A DNA stretch of 64,000 bases from Fallopia convolvulus (taxonomy: Eukaryota > Streptophyta > Magnoliopsida > Caryophyllales > Polygonaceae): the NCBI GenBank assembly GCA_964016875.1, contig OZ024726.1:32663503-32727502 (forward strand), given 5' to 3'. A program made the position numbers and the translations under genes. Positions within the stretch are counted from its first letter, which is position 1, and every line of letters starts with the position of its first letter. The notes under the pieces are model-generated. The model saw only the letters and a list, made by a program, of their open reading frames with translations, made no database searches and was not told the DNA's origin. Positions 39,302 to 49,650 of this stretch are shown piece after piece.

Positions 39302-42300
39302 TTAGTTTAGAGTTATCATCCCTAGAAGCATTCGAAAACGCTGGTAGGGACGTCTGTCTAAAGCTTTGGTAAGAATATCCGCAATTTGCTCTTCAGTTCT
39401 ACAGTGTTCCATCGAAATGTTCCCATTCTCAACATTGTCACGTAGAAAGTGATGCCTTATATCAATATGCTTAGTTCTAGAATGATGCACAGGATTTTTG
39501 GAAATGTTTATGGCACTAGTGTTATCACAGAGTATGAGAACTGGGCCAAAAGACATACCGTAATCCTGGAGTTGTGACTTAAGCCATAGAACCTGGGAAC
39601 AGCATGATGCGGCAGCCACATATTCAGCTTCAGCTGTGGAGAGTGCCACTGAGTTTTGCTTTTTAGATCCCCACGAAACTAAGCAAGACCCTAGGAACTG
39701 GGCCATTCCTGAAGTGCTCTTTCTGTCAACCAAGTGCCCTGCAAAGTCAGCATCTGTGTATGCAATGAGCTCAAGGGAACTGTTCCTTGGATACCAAAGG
39801 CACAAGTTATTGTTCCCTTTGAGATACCTGAAAATTCTCTTCACCTCTTTCAGGTGTGATTCCTTAGGGTTAGCTTGAAAACGAGCACAAAGACATACGG
39901 AGAACATGATATCAGGTCTACTAGCTGTTAAGTAGAGAAGGGACCCGATCATACCTCGATAGTTCCTTTGGTCCACACTGATACCTGTTTCATCTGCATT
40001 TAGCCTTGAATTTGGTGAGATGGGAGTGTCAATGGGCTTTGAATGTTCCATCCCATACTTCACGAGCATTTCCTTGAAATATTTCTGTTGATGGATCTTT
40101 GTTCCCTCCTTTGTTTGGGATATTTGAAGTCCCAAGAAGAACGTGAGTTCCCCAATAAGACTCATCTCAAACTCATTGCTCATGAGGTCCTTGAACTTTT
40201 CTACAAGAGTTTCGTTAGTTGCTCCAAACACAATGTCATCAACATATACTTGCACAATCAAAATGTCTTTAGATTCTTTCTTTAAAAACAAAGTCTTGTC
40301 TATGGAACCACGAATGTATCCATGGGACAAGAGGAATTGAGCAAACCTGTCATACCAAGCTCGGGGAGCTTGTTTGAGTCCGTAAAGGGCCCTTTCCAGG
40401 AAATAGACATGGTTGGGCATTTTCTCATCTTCGAATCCTGGAGGTTGGGCCACATACACTTCTTCCTTGAGATGTCCATTCAGGAAGGCTGTTTTCACAT
40501 CCATTTGATAAAGTTTGAATCCCTTGTGAGAAGCATAGGCGATGAGGAGTCTGATTGCCTCGATCCTGGCAACTGGTGCGAAGGTCTCATCGTAGTCAAT
40601 CCCTTCCTCTTGCCTGTATCCTTGTGCTACTAACCTAGCCTTGTTCCTTGCTACAGCTCCAGTATCATCGAGCTTGTTCCTAAAAACCCATCGGGTTCCT
40701 ATGATGTTCTTGTTTTTGGGCCTAGGAACTAGCTTCCAAACTTTGTTTCTCTCGAATTGGTGGAGTTCCTCTTGCATGGCTTGAATCCAATCTGGGTCCT
40801 TTAATGCTTCTTTGATATTTTTGGGTTCCACCATTGAAACAAACGCGTTAAAAGCACAAAAATTATTGAGAGAGGAACGAGTCTGCACACCTTTAACAAG
40901 AGGGGAGATGATGTTCTCAAGAGGGTGGTCCTTCCTTTGTTGAAAGGTTCTTATATGAGTGAGTTCCTTTGCATGTGTATCATCCTCAGTCGATGTTTCT
41001 TTGTCATGGGAACTCTCATCTCCAGCTTCTTCATTTGATGTTTCTTCAGAGATTTCTGGCAAGTTTCCTCTTTGTTCCCCTTGAATACTTGATTCTGGCA
41101 AGGTATTGTCTTGGGGAACAGCAGAGTTGTTCCCTGAAGAGGGGACCTCGAGTGAGTTGGAGGTGTCTTGTGGTTCTTCTGAGGAAGGAGCCTCGAGGAA
41201 GGTTTGATCAGTGAGGGTTGGACCTTCGTCATTGTTCCCTGGTTGCGGGATATTGCTTGCACTTGGATAGTCTTCATCCCTTTTTCTTGGCTCATCCTCG
41301 TCATCATCATCGTCTTCATGTCTGACTAGCTTGAACAGAGTTCCCTTCCCTTGGATCTCGGTTCCCATCTTTACAAACTTTTCATTGAAGACGACATGAA
41401 TGCTTTCCTCTATCTTCTTGGTTCTTTTATTGTAGACCCTGTAAGCTTTGCTTTGTGATGAGTATCCCAGGAAGATTCCTTCGTCGCTTCTGGGGTCAAA
41501 TTTTCCAAGATTGTCCTTGTCGTTGTTATGAACAAAACACGTGCAACCAAATGTTCTCAAGTGTGAGATGTTTGGTTTTCTCCCTTTGATGAGCTCATAG
41601 GAAGTCTTGTTGATCAGGGGCCTTGTCATGGCTCGATTTAGGATGTATGTAGCTGTGGAGATTGCTTCAGTCCAGAAGTACTCAGGAACTCCACTTTCGA
41701 TCATCATGGTTCTAGCCATGTCCTCCAGAGTTCTGTTCTTTCTCTCGACCACTCCATTTTGCTGAGGAGTGCGAGGAGCTGAAAAGTTGTGAGAGATCCC
41801 ATTTTGCTCACAGAAGTTTAGGAACTCCGAGTTTTGAAACTCAGTTCCGTGATCAGATCTGATTGCTTTCAGTTTCAGCCCCAAGCTTACTTCTGTTCTT
41901 TTGATGAAGGGCTCAAATTCTTCAAACGCTTGTGATTTTGCCTTCAAGAAAATAACCCAGGTGAATCTTGAAAAATCATCAATTAAAACATACATGTACC
42001 TTTTTCCACCGTAGCTAGCTGTTCTCATGGGACCACAGAGATCCATGTGAATTAACTCCAGGGACCTGGTTGTGCTTACCACCTTCTTCGGTTTGAAGGA
42101 GGTCCTGGTCTGTTTCCCTCGAACACATGCTTCACACATTTTGACTCCTTCGAGATTGATCCGTGGAAGACCAATGACCAGATCCTGTAGATAAAGCTTC
42201 AGGATTTGATTTACACCAGCATGTCCCAGTCTTCGATGCCAGAGTTCCGTGTCATCTTGGGAACTCGCAAGGCACAGCTTCATTGGTGGTTCAAAGTTGG

Positions 42301-42661
42301 TGTCCACCACATACACATTGTTGTATCTTCTTCCTCTCAGAATTACTTTGTTGGTCTTCTTGTTGATGACGAGACATTCATCTGAGTCGAAAGTGACGAT
42401 GTTGTTCCCTTGATCACACATCTGGGAGACACTCAGCAGATTGTATCCCAGATCCTTTACCAGATTTACGTTGCTAACTTTAATAGATCTATTGAGCAAC
42501 ACTTCTCCTTTTCCAATAACTTCTCCCTTGTTCTTGTTGCCAAATGAGACGTGGCCTCCTTCGGCATGAGTGTGGAGTGAGATGAAGATATCCTTGTTCC
42601 CTGTCATATGGTTCGAGCATCCACTATCTATGAACCATGTACTGTTCCCTCTCACAGCCAC
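39302..42661 (-). CDS. pol: Sirevirus Y polyprotein (protease, integrase, RT, RNase H)
   Basis: 1,119 codons without interruption. Protease: WFIDSGCSNHMTG (Asp at residue 12). Integrase: zinc-binding WHRRLGHAG (about 140) with CEACVRGKQ (about 178); catalytic core with HMDLCGPM (about 205), RSDHGTEFQN (about 268) and the Glu of VVERKNRT (about 304). RT: MDVKTAFLNG (about 719), LYGLKQAPRAWYDRF and YVDDIVFGA (about 807). RNase H: YTDADFAGHL (about 968), STAEAEYVAA and LCDNTSAIN (about 1046). All key acidic residues are visible. The marked start is the first Met after a pyrimidine tract ending TTGTAG; in life the protein is probably made with Gag by readthrough, frameshift or splicing. It copies element RNA and inserts the DNA. 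Confidence 0.95.
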   Translation of the reverse strand: MAVRGNSTWFIDSGCSNHMTGNKDIFISLHTHAEGGHVSFGNKNKGEVIGKGEVLLNRSIKVSNVNLVKDLGYNLLSVSQMCDQGNNIVTFDSDECLVINKKTNKVILRGRRYNNVYVVDTNFEPPMKLCLASSQDDTELWHRRLGHAGVNQILKLYLQDLVIGLPRINLEGVKMCEACVRGKQTRTSFKPKKVVSTTRSLELIHMDLCGPMRTASYGGKRYMYVLIDDFSRFTWVIFLKAKSQAFEEFEPFIKRTEVSLGLKLKAIRSDHGTEFQNSEFLNFCEQNGISHNFSAPRTPQQNGVVERKNRTLEDMARTMMIESGVPEYFWTEAISTATYILNRAMTRPLINKTSYELIKGRKPNISHLRTFGCTCFVHNNDKDNLGKFDPRSDEGIFLGYSSQSKAYRVYNKRTKKIEESIHVVFNEKFVKMGTEIQGKGTLFKLVRHEDDDDDEDEPRKRDEDYPSASNIPQPGNNDEGPTLTDQTFLEAPSSEEPQDTSNSLEVPSSGNNSAVPQDNTLPESSIQGEQRGNLPEISEETSNEEAGDESSHDKETSTEDDTHAKELTHIRTFQQRKDHPLENIISPLVKGVQTRSSLNNFCAFNAFVSMVEPKNIKEALKDPDWIQAMQEELHQFERNKVWKLVPRPKNKNIIGTRWVFRNKLDDTGAVARNKARLVAQGYRQEEGIDYDETFAPVARIEAIRLLIAYASHKGFKLYQMDVKTAFLNGHLKEEVYVAQPPGFEDEKMPNHVYFLERALYGLKQAPRAWYDRFAQFLLSHGYIRGSIDKTLFLKKESKDILIVQVYVDDIVFGATNETLVEKFKDLMSNEFEMSLIGELTFFLGLQISQTKEGTKIHQQKYFKEMLVKYGMEHSKPIDTPISPNSRLNADETGISVDQRNYRGMIGSLLYLTASRPDIMFSVCLCARFQANPKESHLKEVKRIFRYLKGNNNLCLWYPRNSSLELIAYTDADFAGHLVDRKSTSGMAQFLGSCLVSWGSKKQNSVALSTAEAEYVAAASCCSQVLWLKSQLQDYGMSFGPVLILCDNTSAINISKNPVHHSRTKHIDIRHHFLRDNVENGNISMEHCRTEEQIADILTKALDRRPYQRFRMLLGMITLN

Positions 42662-42674
42662 CTACAAGGAAAAG

Positions 42675-43355
42675 TTAGTGTTTTGAGACCCAAGCAAGAT
42701 GACTCTTGCCAGGTCCCTTGCAAGGGAAAACATTTTCATTCAAGATATAGTCAGAAATGTTGATGTCTTTGGAATTTTGAGAGTTGGAGTTCCTTTGGTG
42801 ATGAGCATGACGTTTTTGTCTGTTTGGGAACTCATGGCTTCTAGGGGTTTGGGCTCTCTTCTTGGGACATGCATCCTTGTAGTGCCCATGAGCACCACAG
42901 TGCCAACATGTCTTGTAGTATTCTCCCAGGTAGTATTTTGGGTGTGGTCTCTGGATACGGTTCCTATCCATGGTTTCTTTGTTGTACACTCGAGACCCAT
43001 TTCCCTTAGCAATTTTGACATAGATTCTATGTCCAGAGTTCCCAGTATAATAGTCTTTCTCACCATTGTTTCCACTCTCTAGGACCCTGATTTTCTCCTC
43101 GAGATGAGCATTTTTCTGTTTCTCGCACTGGAGTTCTAAGGCCCTACACTCATGGATCTCATGTTCGCTCAGGGGTGACTTTCTGTTCTTGGAGCACTCA
43201 CCTTTGTATCCTATGCCATGTCTGGCTGGGACAAACTTAATTTGGGAACTAGAGGCTTCAGGATGTTCGGGAGTCTTACTCAGGTTTTGCAGGAGGGTGT
43301 TCTCATCTTTCTCTAAAGTTTTGATTTCTCTTTCTAAATCTACGATGTGAGACAC
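42675..43355 (-). pseudogene. Sirevirus Y gag, C-terminal part with second zinc knuckle
   Basis: 226 codons: coiled coil (IVDLEREIKTLEKDENTLL, LEEKIRVLE), the conserved FVPARHGIGYKGE (compare FNPARCGIGYGKD in X), then zinc knuckle CWHCGAHGHYKDAC and a basic His/Arg/Asn tail ending LAWVSKH-stop just before pol. It is the continuation of gag but is separated from it by a TAG and a one-base slip in an A-run near 43365. A long coiled Gag extension is typical of Sireviruses. Confidence 0.8.
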
Positions 43356-43396
43356 ATGGGTTTTTCTAAATCTTTAACAAGACTTGAAAGAATTTT

Positions 43397-44518
43397 CTAC
43401 AATTCAGGTTTTTCATAATTACTCAAGGAATCAAGAACAGTTTCAGTGGTTACCTCACTGGGTTGTTCCCCATTGGTTTCTCCTATGGCCATGCCACACA
43501 TGTCTGGGAGTGCCCATGCTTCAGGATCTTCGTCTTCATCATCGCTCCAAGTAGCGATGTAGGCCTTCTTTCCTTGCTTTCTGCCTTCAGTTCCTTGTGG
43601 ACATTCCTTCGCAAAATGTCCTTTCCTGTTGCATTTGTAGCAAGTCACTTCTGAGAGATCCTTCTCTGTGGGCTTTCTTTGGGAACTCTGTCCCTTTCCC
43701 CAGTTCCCACTGTTCCGTTGAGACTTTCCTTTGTAGAAATTTCGAAGAGCTCTTGTCACAAGGACTAGCTCTTCATCCTCTTCTTCTTCGGAGTCTTCAT
43801 GTTGTTCTTGGGTTGATTTGAGCATTTTTTCGATCTTGAGTGCGATCCCTCGATGAGCTCGACTTTGTTCCTTATCATCGATCTTCCTCTTCTCATGTCC
43901 CACTAACTTTCCAAATACTTGATGGAGCATAAGCGTTCGATTTTCTGGGTTTTCCTTGAACATCGTTCTTTCATTTGCCCATTCTCCAGTCAATCCATTG
44001 AAGAGCTGTTGGACCTTCATTTTGTGGGTGATTTCTTCTTTTGTGATCCCCAATCCTTCCATCTTAGTGCAAAGTCCTTCAAACCGGGATTGGTAGCTAT
44101 CGACGGACTCTCCCATCTCCATTTGGAAGTTGTAGAACTCCCTCTTTGCGTTCATTTGAAGATCTTCTCTGAGATCTGAGTTCCCAACGTGCATTTGTTG
44201 GATGGCTTCCCACATTTCCTTGGCTGTGTCAAGGTTGGCAACCCTGTCACAATCTTGTACGCACATGGACCTTTTTAGGTACTGTTTTGCTTTGTAGTTT
44301 GCCTTCATGCACTTGTACTCGTTGGGACCCCACTTTGAGAGATCGTTGACAATAGCTGGATCGATTTCGAAGTTCCCCCTTTCGATGACGCACCAGGCTT
44401 GGTAGTCTTGGCCACGCATCCAATCTTTCATGTCGCGTTGCCAGCTTTCAAATCTTCCTGTTATAAGCCTTGGCGGCTTGCTGGTATTGTTCCCCACCTG
44501 AGTAAGTTCCTGAGCCAT
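43397..44518 (-). CDS. gag: Sirevirus Y gag (N-terminal and capsid part)
   Basis: 373 codons from MAQELTQVGNN, starting 52 bp after the 5' LTR. The capsid region has LITGRFESWQRDMKDWMRGQ, MWEAIQQMHVG, KREFYNFQMEMGESVDSYQS and FEGLCTKMEGLGI (UBN2-type copia Gag). After an acidic stretch (EEEEDEELVLV) comes zinc knuckle CYKCNRKGHFAKEC. It stops at EKPEL-TAG, where the X homologue continues, so this is a premature stop relative to the family. Gag packages element RNA in virus-like particles in the cytoplasm. Confidence 0.88.
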   Translation of the reverse strand: MAQELTQVGNNTSKPPRLITGRFESWQRDMKDWMRGQDYQAWCVIERGNFEIDPAIVNDLSKWGPNEYKCMKANYKAKQYLKRSMCVQDCDRVANLDTAKEMWEAIQQMHVGNSDLREDLQMNAKREFYNFQMEMGESVDSYQSRFEGLCTKMEGLGITKEEITHKMKVQQLFNGLTGEWANERTMFKENPENRTLMLHQVFGKLVGHEKRKIDDKEQSRAHRGIALKIEKMLKSTQEQHEDSEEEEDEELVLVTRALRNFYKGKSQRNSGNWGKGQSSQRKPTEKDLSEVTCYKCNRKGHFAKECPQGTEGRKQGKKAYIATWSDDEDEDPEAWALPDMCGMAIGETNGEQPSEVTTETVLDSLSNYEKPEL

Positions 44519-44557
44519 TTTGGCACCTGCGATGCTAACACAAATCTAGAGCGCAAG

Positions 44558-44570
44558 CTCTGATACCAAT
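44558..44570 (-). promoter_or_regulatory. Sirevirus Y primer binding site
   Basis: Minus strand ATTGGTATCAGAG directly inside the 5' LTR: TGGTATCAGAGC is complementary to the initiator tRNA-Met 3' end. Confidence 0.9.
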
Positions 44571-45627
44571 TGTTGGATCGTAATCCGTTAGCAGTGAGCT
44601 TGGGAACTGGCAATTAAGCTGTTCCCAAGGCAGCGGAAGTAAATAATCGCAAGTAATAAAAACAGTGAAAGGCACAGTTCCTTTATAGAGGAACCCCACT
44701 ACAACCAACTAGTTGTATGGGTAAACCTCTACCTCCGCTTGGAGGATTTTGAATGACTTACTTATATTGATTGCTTTGTTCCTTAGTTACACAGCCGGAT
44801 TTACACTTCTCTGTTCCTACAAGTTCTTCCTAACTCTAGCAACACTAGTAAATCCTCTCAACTGAGTTCCTAAGCTCACAACAGCAAAACACAAGTAACT
44901 CAAACCTTACGCTGACTTCTCAGTTCCCTTGCTCCAGGGAACTTCAGCTTCACCGTCGTCGAGATCACACACTCGCCGGCGGGGACTTCTCTTCCTTTTC
45001 TTTCTTTTCTCTGATGTGGGTGTTTGTAAGTTCTGGGAGAAGTACTCAGACCGAGTACTATTCATTTGGCTTTATAGTCCATTTGTCTTGGGCAGTCGCA
45101 TCTTTCGTTTGTGTCCAAAATGCCCTTTGCTTGATGCCCAAGTTGTACTTTCTTCACATGTGACATTGGTTTGAACTAGGTCAACTTCTTGAATCAATCG
45201 AACCGTTGGATGAAGTGTGACAGTCTGATCCTCAGACTGTTCCCTCTGGCTGTCTGAGACAGAATCCCGCGATCTGCGCTGAACGGTCGTTGTCTTCACA
45301 TGTGAGTTCCCATTTCATGGGAACTGACTTCTTCAGAGTTCCCTTGATGGAAACTCTTCATCGTTGTAAGCTTGTGTTTTCTTGTTTGTTTCTGGGAGTT
45401 CCCACTTCATGGGAACTTTCCTCTTCAGAGTTCCCTTGATGGAAACTCTTCATTGTGGCCAGTAGTGGCTTTGTCATTCATAGGAGTTCTTGGTTGTACC
45501 TGTGTTCCTTAGAAATACTTGAACAAACCACATTAGTTCCCTATGGTATTTGTCATTATCAAAACTTAAAGAGAAGTGAATCGTTGATCCGTTGCTTAGA
45601 ACCAGAGGTCCCAACAACGTCCCAACA
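44571..45627 (-). repeat. Sirevirus Y 5' LTR
   Basis: 1,057 bp, same length as the 3' LTR and over 99% identical by eye. It carries the duplicated block with GGGAAC/GTTCCC inverted pairs (about 45305-45450). Confidence 0.94.
45071..45077 (-). promoter_or_regulatory. TATA box of Sirevirus Y 5' LTR
   Basis: Minus-strand CTATAAAGCC about 500 bp upstream of the LTR/primer-site junction. It is the best TATA candidate in the LTR on the coding strand, and is conserved in the 3' LTR (35292). Confidence 0.5.
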
Positions 45628-46486
45628 CATTCAAAACATCAACTCACTCATCAAACATGCATAACTATGTCAGGTTTCAACCCCGATCCTAGATAAGAAA
45701 ACTACTCACTACTCATGATAATAAAGCAATCAACTTCAATAAGAGAAAACATTGAAAACAAAACAAACTTACTTAAAATTAATACGAAAATATCGTCTTA
45801 CAATCTCCAAAAGAATTCGAAAACGCGGAACAAAACCCGAGCAAATCCGACTAACGACCCTTGTTCCCTTCTCGATCGAACCAGGCTCGCAGCCTTCTCC
45901 ACTCGACTTTTCCTAGAAACAATCTGACTCCCCCCTTCTTCTATCTAGAAAGAAGGGTATTTATACTAAGAAAGCTATCTATTAAAAAGCCTAAAAGATA
46001 AAAACTAACCCTAAATGATAACAAGATATAAGATATAATATAACAACCCAAAAATCAGTTAAAACCCTACCGACACAAAGCCATCGTTAACGACCTCCGC
46101 ACAGGGTCGGTAGAAATCACAAAATCCACTAGAACAATTCTATCTCTAAGCCTCGTTAACGACCTTCACAGGAGCGTTAAAGAGCCTGGAATTTGGCTTT
46201 TCTTCGTCTTTCTTGACTTTAACTTGAACTTCGACTCGATCTTCTCATGGAATTTCCTCCTCATCTTCATGTTCTTCCGACCTCCACCACAACACTTCAA
46301 TTCAGCTCAAAAAGCGCTCCTTTCCGCTCAAAACCTACAAAAAGACACAAAGCGGAGTAGCTTCCATACTTTAACAAAATATGCAAACTCATCCAAAAAC
46401 ACACAAAACTAACTCTAAAAACTACTAAAACTAAACTAAACAAACTATGAAACACACCAAAAACTAGCCTAAAATCATGAACATCA

Positions 46487-48094
46487 AAATACCCCATACT
46501 TAGAATTGCTTGTCCTCAAGCAATCACTAAACAATAACCAAGACCAAACAATCATGCTCATCAAGCAAATAGCCATCAACCTAAAAGCAACATCAAAAAC
46601 ATAGAAGAAAATAGCAAATGACTATTAACTTCATCACACATATAAGCACTAAATAGACACAAGTAAATACAATCCAACCTCACTAGGGATATATGTGTTT
46701 CACTCAACTCTCAAGTGTTTAGGCTTATAAATTCAATCCCTCAACTCATCTCATATGCAAAAACTCATAGAAATTGGAACTTATATCACCAAACCCTCCA
46801 CCTAAGATTTATCAAAACAAGCAAAAATCATCAAGAGAACTTAGGCTCAATGGAAAACTTCATAGAAGCTTCCATTCGTCCGGGTTGTAACGGGGCTTGG
46901 TAAAAACAATAAGGCGTGGAAAATATATGGCTATTTGGTGCTAATAAAATCCGGGAATCAAAGACTCCTAAAAAGCTCACACTTCACCAAAACTCTAAAA
47001 AAAAATACCAAACTCACTCTTCTTTATGCATACTCTCACTCACCCAATATCCTAAAAAGTCACATAAAACAACTCAAAAGAATCTCTGGCTTATCTTTTA
47101 AACACAAATTCACATTTTACTTCTCTTCTTTCTTTTTTTTCATATCTCTCATATTTCTTTCGGTTCTTTTATTTCTCTAACAGCCTCGTTAACGAACCAA
47201 CTAGGTCGTTAACGAGTTTCATCGTGTACTCGTTCTCTCTATTTTATCAACAACAACTTTCTTTCTGTGCATCCTTTCTTACCAAGAGATCTTTTTACAA
47301 ATCATCCCAAAAGACTTCCAATCTACCCTTCCCAAAACCCTTGACTTACGAACCAAACATCACATATCACTCAACAAAACAATCCTCTCCAAACTAAGTC
47401 CTAATCCCCGGATAGGGTCAAGCTTATCTCGGCTAGGGAATAATTTTGTGGAGCTAAAAATAAAAGGCTTCAAGCTTAAATTGGCTTCAAAAGAAGGATA
47501 ATGTAGGGGCGGATAAGGATTAATAGGGCTTAAGAAAATAAGTTCTCCATCATATGACTTTTACAAGTAATGAACTATAAATCTTATATAGGCCTCAAGA
47601 AATAGATAACCATCACAATTCCAAGAGATAATATACATAAAGAGAGTAAAATCACACTAGAAAATAAGAGGGATTATTGATGTTCTCCCTATAAGGCTAA
47701 AAACAACTCACAAAGTAGATTATTTTGTTGGATTGAATCAGGCTATACTATCAAAGACATGCTTGCAAGGAATTATATGATCATGCTAGCAACTACTCTT
47801 ATAGAACCAAAAGAAAGGGTATTTATCCATTCTAAAACTCTTTTTATTTTGAATTTTTCAATTTTTTTCAATTTTTTTTTTGTGATTTTTTATTTTTATA
47901 AAACAAAGAATTACTTAAAACACGCAAGACACAAAAAAACAAACAAAACACAAGTTTTCTACTTTTTCTACCCCCATACTTAAAATTACAGTGTCCCCAC
48001 TGTAATAAAAATAAGCAGAAGAAAAGAATAGAAAAGAAAAAGAAAAACTTACAAGATCATTGAAGTAGAAAAGAAACAACGCTCAAAAACTGAA
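46487..48094 (-). other. G2 3' noncoding region
   Basis: Between the Athila-type ORF and the 3' LTR. It aligns along its length with 17683-19361 of G1 but is more diverged. No coding. It has a palindrome pair TCGTTAACGA at about 47185/47205 (20 bp apart). Confidence 0.7.
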
Positions 48095-49650
48095 TCAGCG
48101 CCCTGGTGGTGGAAACCGGCGCTCAAAGTTCCTTATAAAGTCATACATATTCCTCCAACGCTTTGTATCATCCGTCTCTCTTTGCTGATGCCTTGCATCA
48201 TCTAGAGCCATACGAGCAGAGTAAACACTCTCCCACCGATCCATCCGCTGGTGGATATGATTCTGCTGTAGATTAAGTTGTTGCATTTGAGACGAGAGAT
48301 CTTCGGCCCATGGAGGTGGGATACTCGATCCAGTGTAAGCGGGCTGAGGAGGTGGTTGGTAGTGGTTGTGAGTCTGGAAGTGGTCGTGAAAAATTACCGG
48401 ATTGTAGGGCATAAGACCATAAGAATGTGGCTCGACAGGTGGCGGCGGGGGGTCGTTACCGAAGTTGTGTGCCTCGGTAGTAGCCTCGAAGTAGTCGTTA
48501 ACGACCCTGGGTGGCTCGTTAACGAAGCTGTCAGTGTTGCCTAGAACCTCGGTATCGAGGTTGTCGTCCCCGATATCGAGCTCTTCCGTGCCCACTTCTG
48601 ATCCTGCCTCCGATTCTTCATCATCTTCATCCATGACATCTTCTTCCCGAGCAAACCGGGAAACACATGGCCTTAGTGACGGCTCATCTTCCGGTTTGTG
48701 ATCCAACGGGAATGCATGCGCCGTCCATGACTCGTACCAATTCGGCACGTAAAGAAGCTCCATCTTGGCTTGGGTAAGAAGGACGTCTCGGCCAAGAATC
48801 TTGGTAGAATGGTCTCTCTCGGTCCGCACAAAAGTGTTGAAGGCGAACCAATAGTTCTTGTCGAGCAACTGAGCATGGTTCGGCGTGTAAAGGGAGAGGT
48901 CGACACCAAGGTTGGCTGCCAAGAGACTAACCAAGTTTCCACACCACACCTCCTTTGACTTGATCCCTTGATTCTCAACATATTGTAGCCATTCGTACCC
49001 CAAGTTCAACGGGACGGGATCCTCAAAGAGTATGGTTCGGAGGAATGCGACTTCCGTCCTTGTTGGCCTATTCAACTCTCTCTTGGGCCAAAAAGTAGCA
49101 GCTAATACTCAGAGAATTTTATCCGGAAGATGGGGTTGATGATGCTTGCCCCGGAAAGTGCTGCAGCGGAAGGCTCTACTTCCCCGGAAATATAGCTCCA
49201 CGTCCTTGTCACCTTGTAGTCCTTGATCTTGTAATTCCGAGAAGGATTAGGAAGCTCGAGAATACCATTGAACTCCTCCATTGTGTACTCGTGATTGACA
49301 TTGCTGATCCGAAATCGGATCCGTCCTATCGAAGTCTTGGCTGGGAAGCTAGTCTCAAGAGTTGCCAAAAACTCGTAAGTAAGAGTTGGGAAGTGCGGCG
49401 TCTTCTCCTTCTTCAATAATTGCGGCACTCCGAGTATAGCAAATGCCTCTTTGATATCCTCGTAAATCCCCATGGACTTTGTACTCGACCTCGAGAACCA
49501 CCTAGTGTAGTGGTCTCTATCTAAGATGGTGTTGAAGCGATCCGCCTGTGCTTGGGTACGTAAAATCACGTTGTCCGTGCGAGGAGGAGACGGGGACTGT
49601 TGAGTCCTCTTGTTCTGGGCTCTTGTTGCAACTCGGCTAGAACTTGCCAT
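48095..49650 (-). pseudogene. Athila-type ORF of G2, one frame break
   Basis: MASSSRVATRAQNKRTQQ at 49650 starts a 182-codon frame (TRTWSYISGEVEPSAAALSG), broken near 49105. The next frame (49075-48095) continues NRPTRTEVAFLRTILFED, WCGNLVSLLAANLGVDLS, MELLYVPNWYESWTAHAFPL, an acidic stretch (DEDDEESEAGSEVGTEELD), a Pro-rich part and the tail QRMDRWESVYSARMALDDAR to FPPPGR. It shares the full layout with the G1 copy, so both come from a selected ORF of about 520-530 residues. In G2 the acidic and tail regions are in one frame, unlike G1. Confidence 0.78.

Larger units (their letters stand above)
34792..45627 (-). mobile_element. Sirevirus Y (Ty1/copia), young and nearly intact
   Basis: LTRs of 1,057 bp at 34792-35848 and 44571-45627 differ at about 8 positions (under 1%) by eye; target duplication CATTC. 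On the minus strand: primer site, gag (44518-43397), second gag frame (43355-42675), pol (42661-39302, uninterrupted), accessory ORF (38553-36253), multiple polypurine tracts, 3' LTR. It is 10.8 kb. Gag has one stop and one frame slip, so the copy is not fully coding. It is the youngest LTR insertion here judging from its LTRs and nesting. GGGAAC/GTTCCC words are strikingly dense throughout. Confidence 0.95.
34186..46486 (-). repeat. G2 3' LTR, split by Sirevirus Y
   Basis: Pieces are 34186-34791 and 45633-46486. Y lies between with CATTC duplicated (34787-34791, 45628-45632). The first bases are TTTTGATGAGG against TGTTGATGAGG in the other LTR, so the terminal TG has mutated. It ends GAACATCA followed by the polypurine tract (minus AAGTATGGGGTATTT, 46501-46487). 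Confidence 0.85.
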
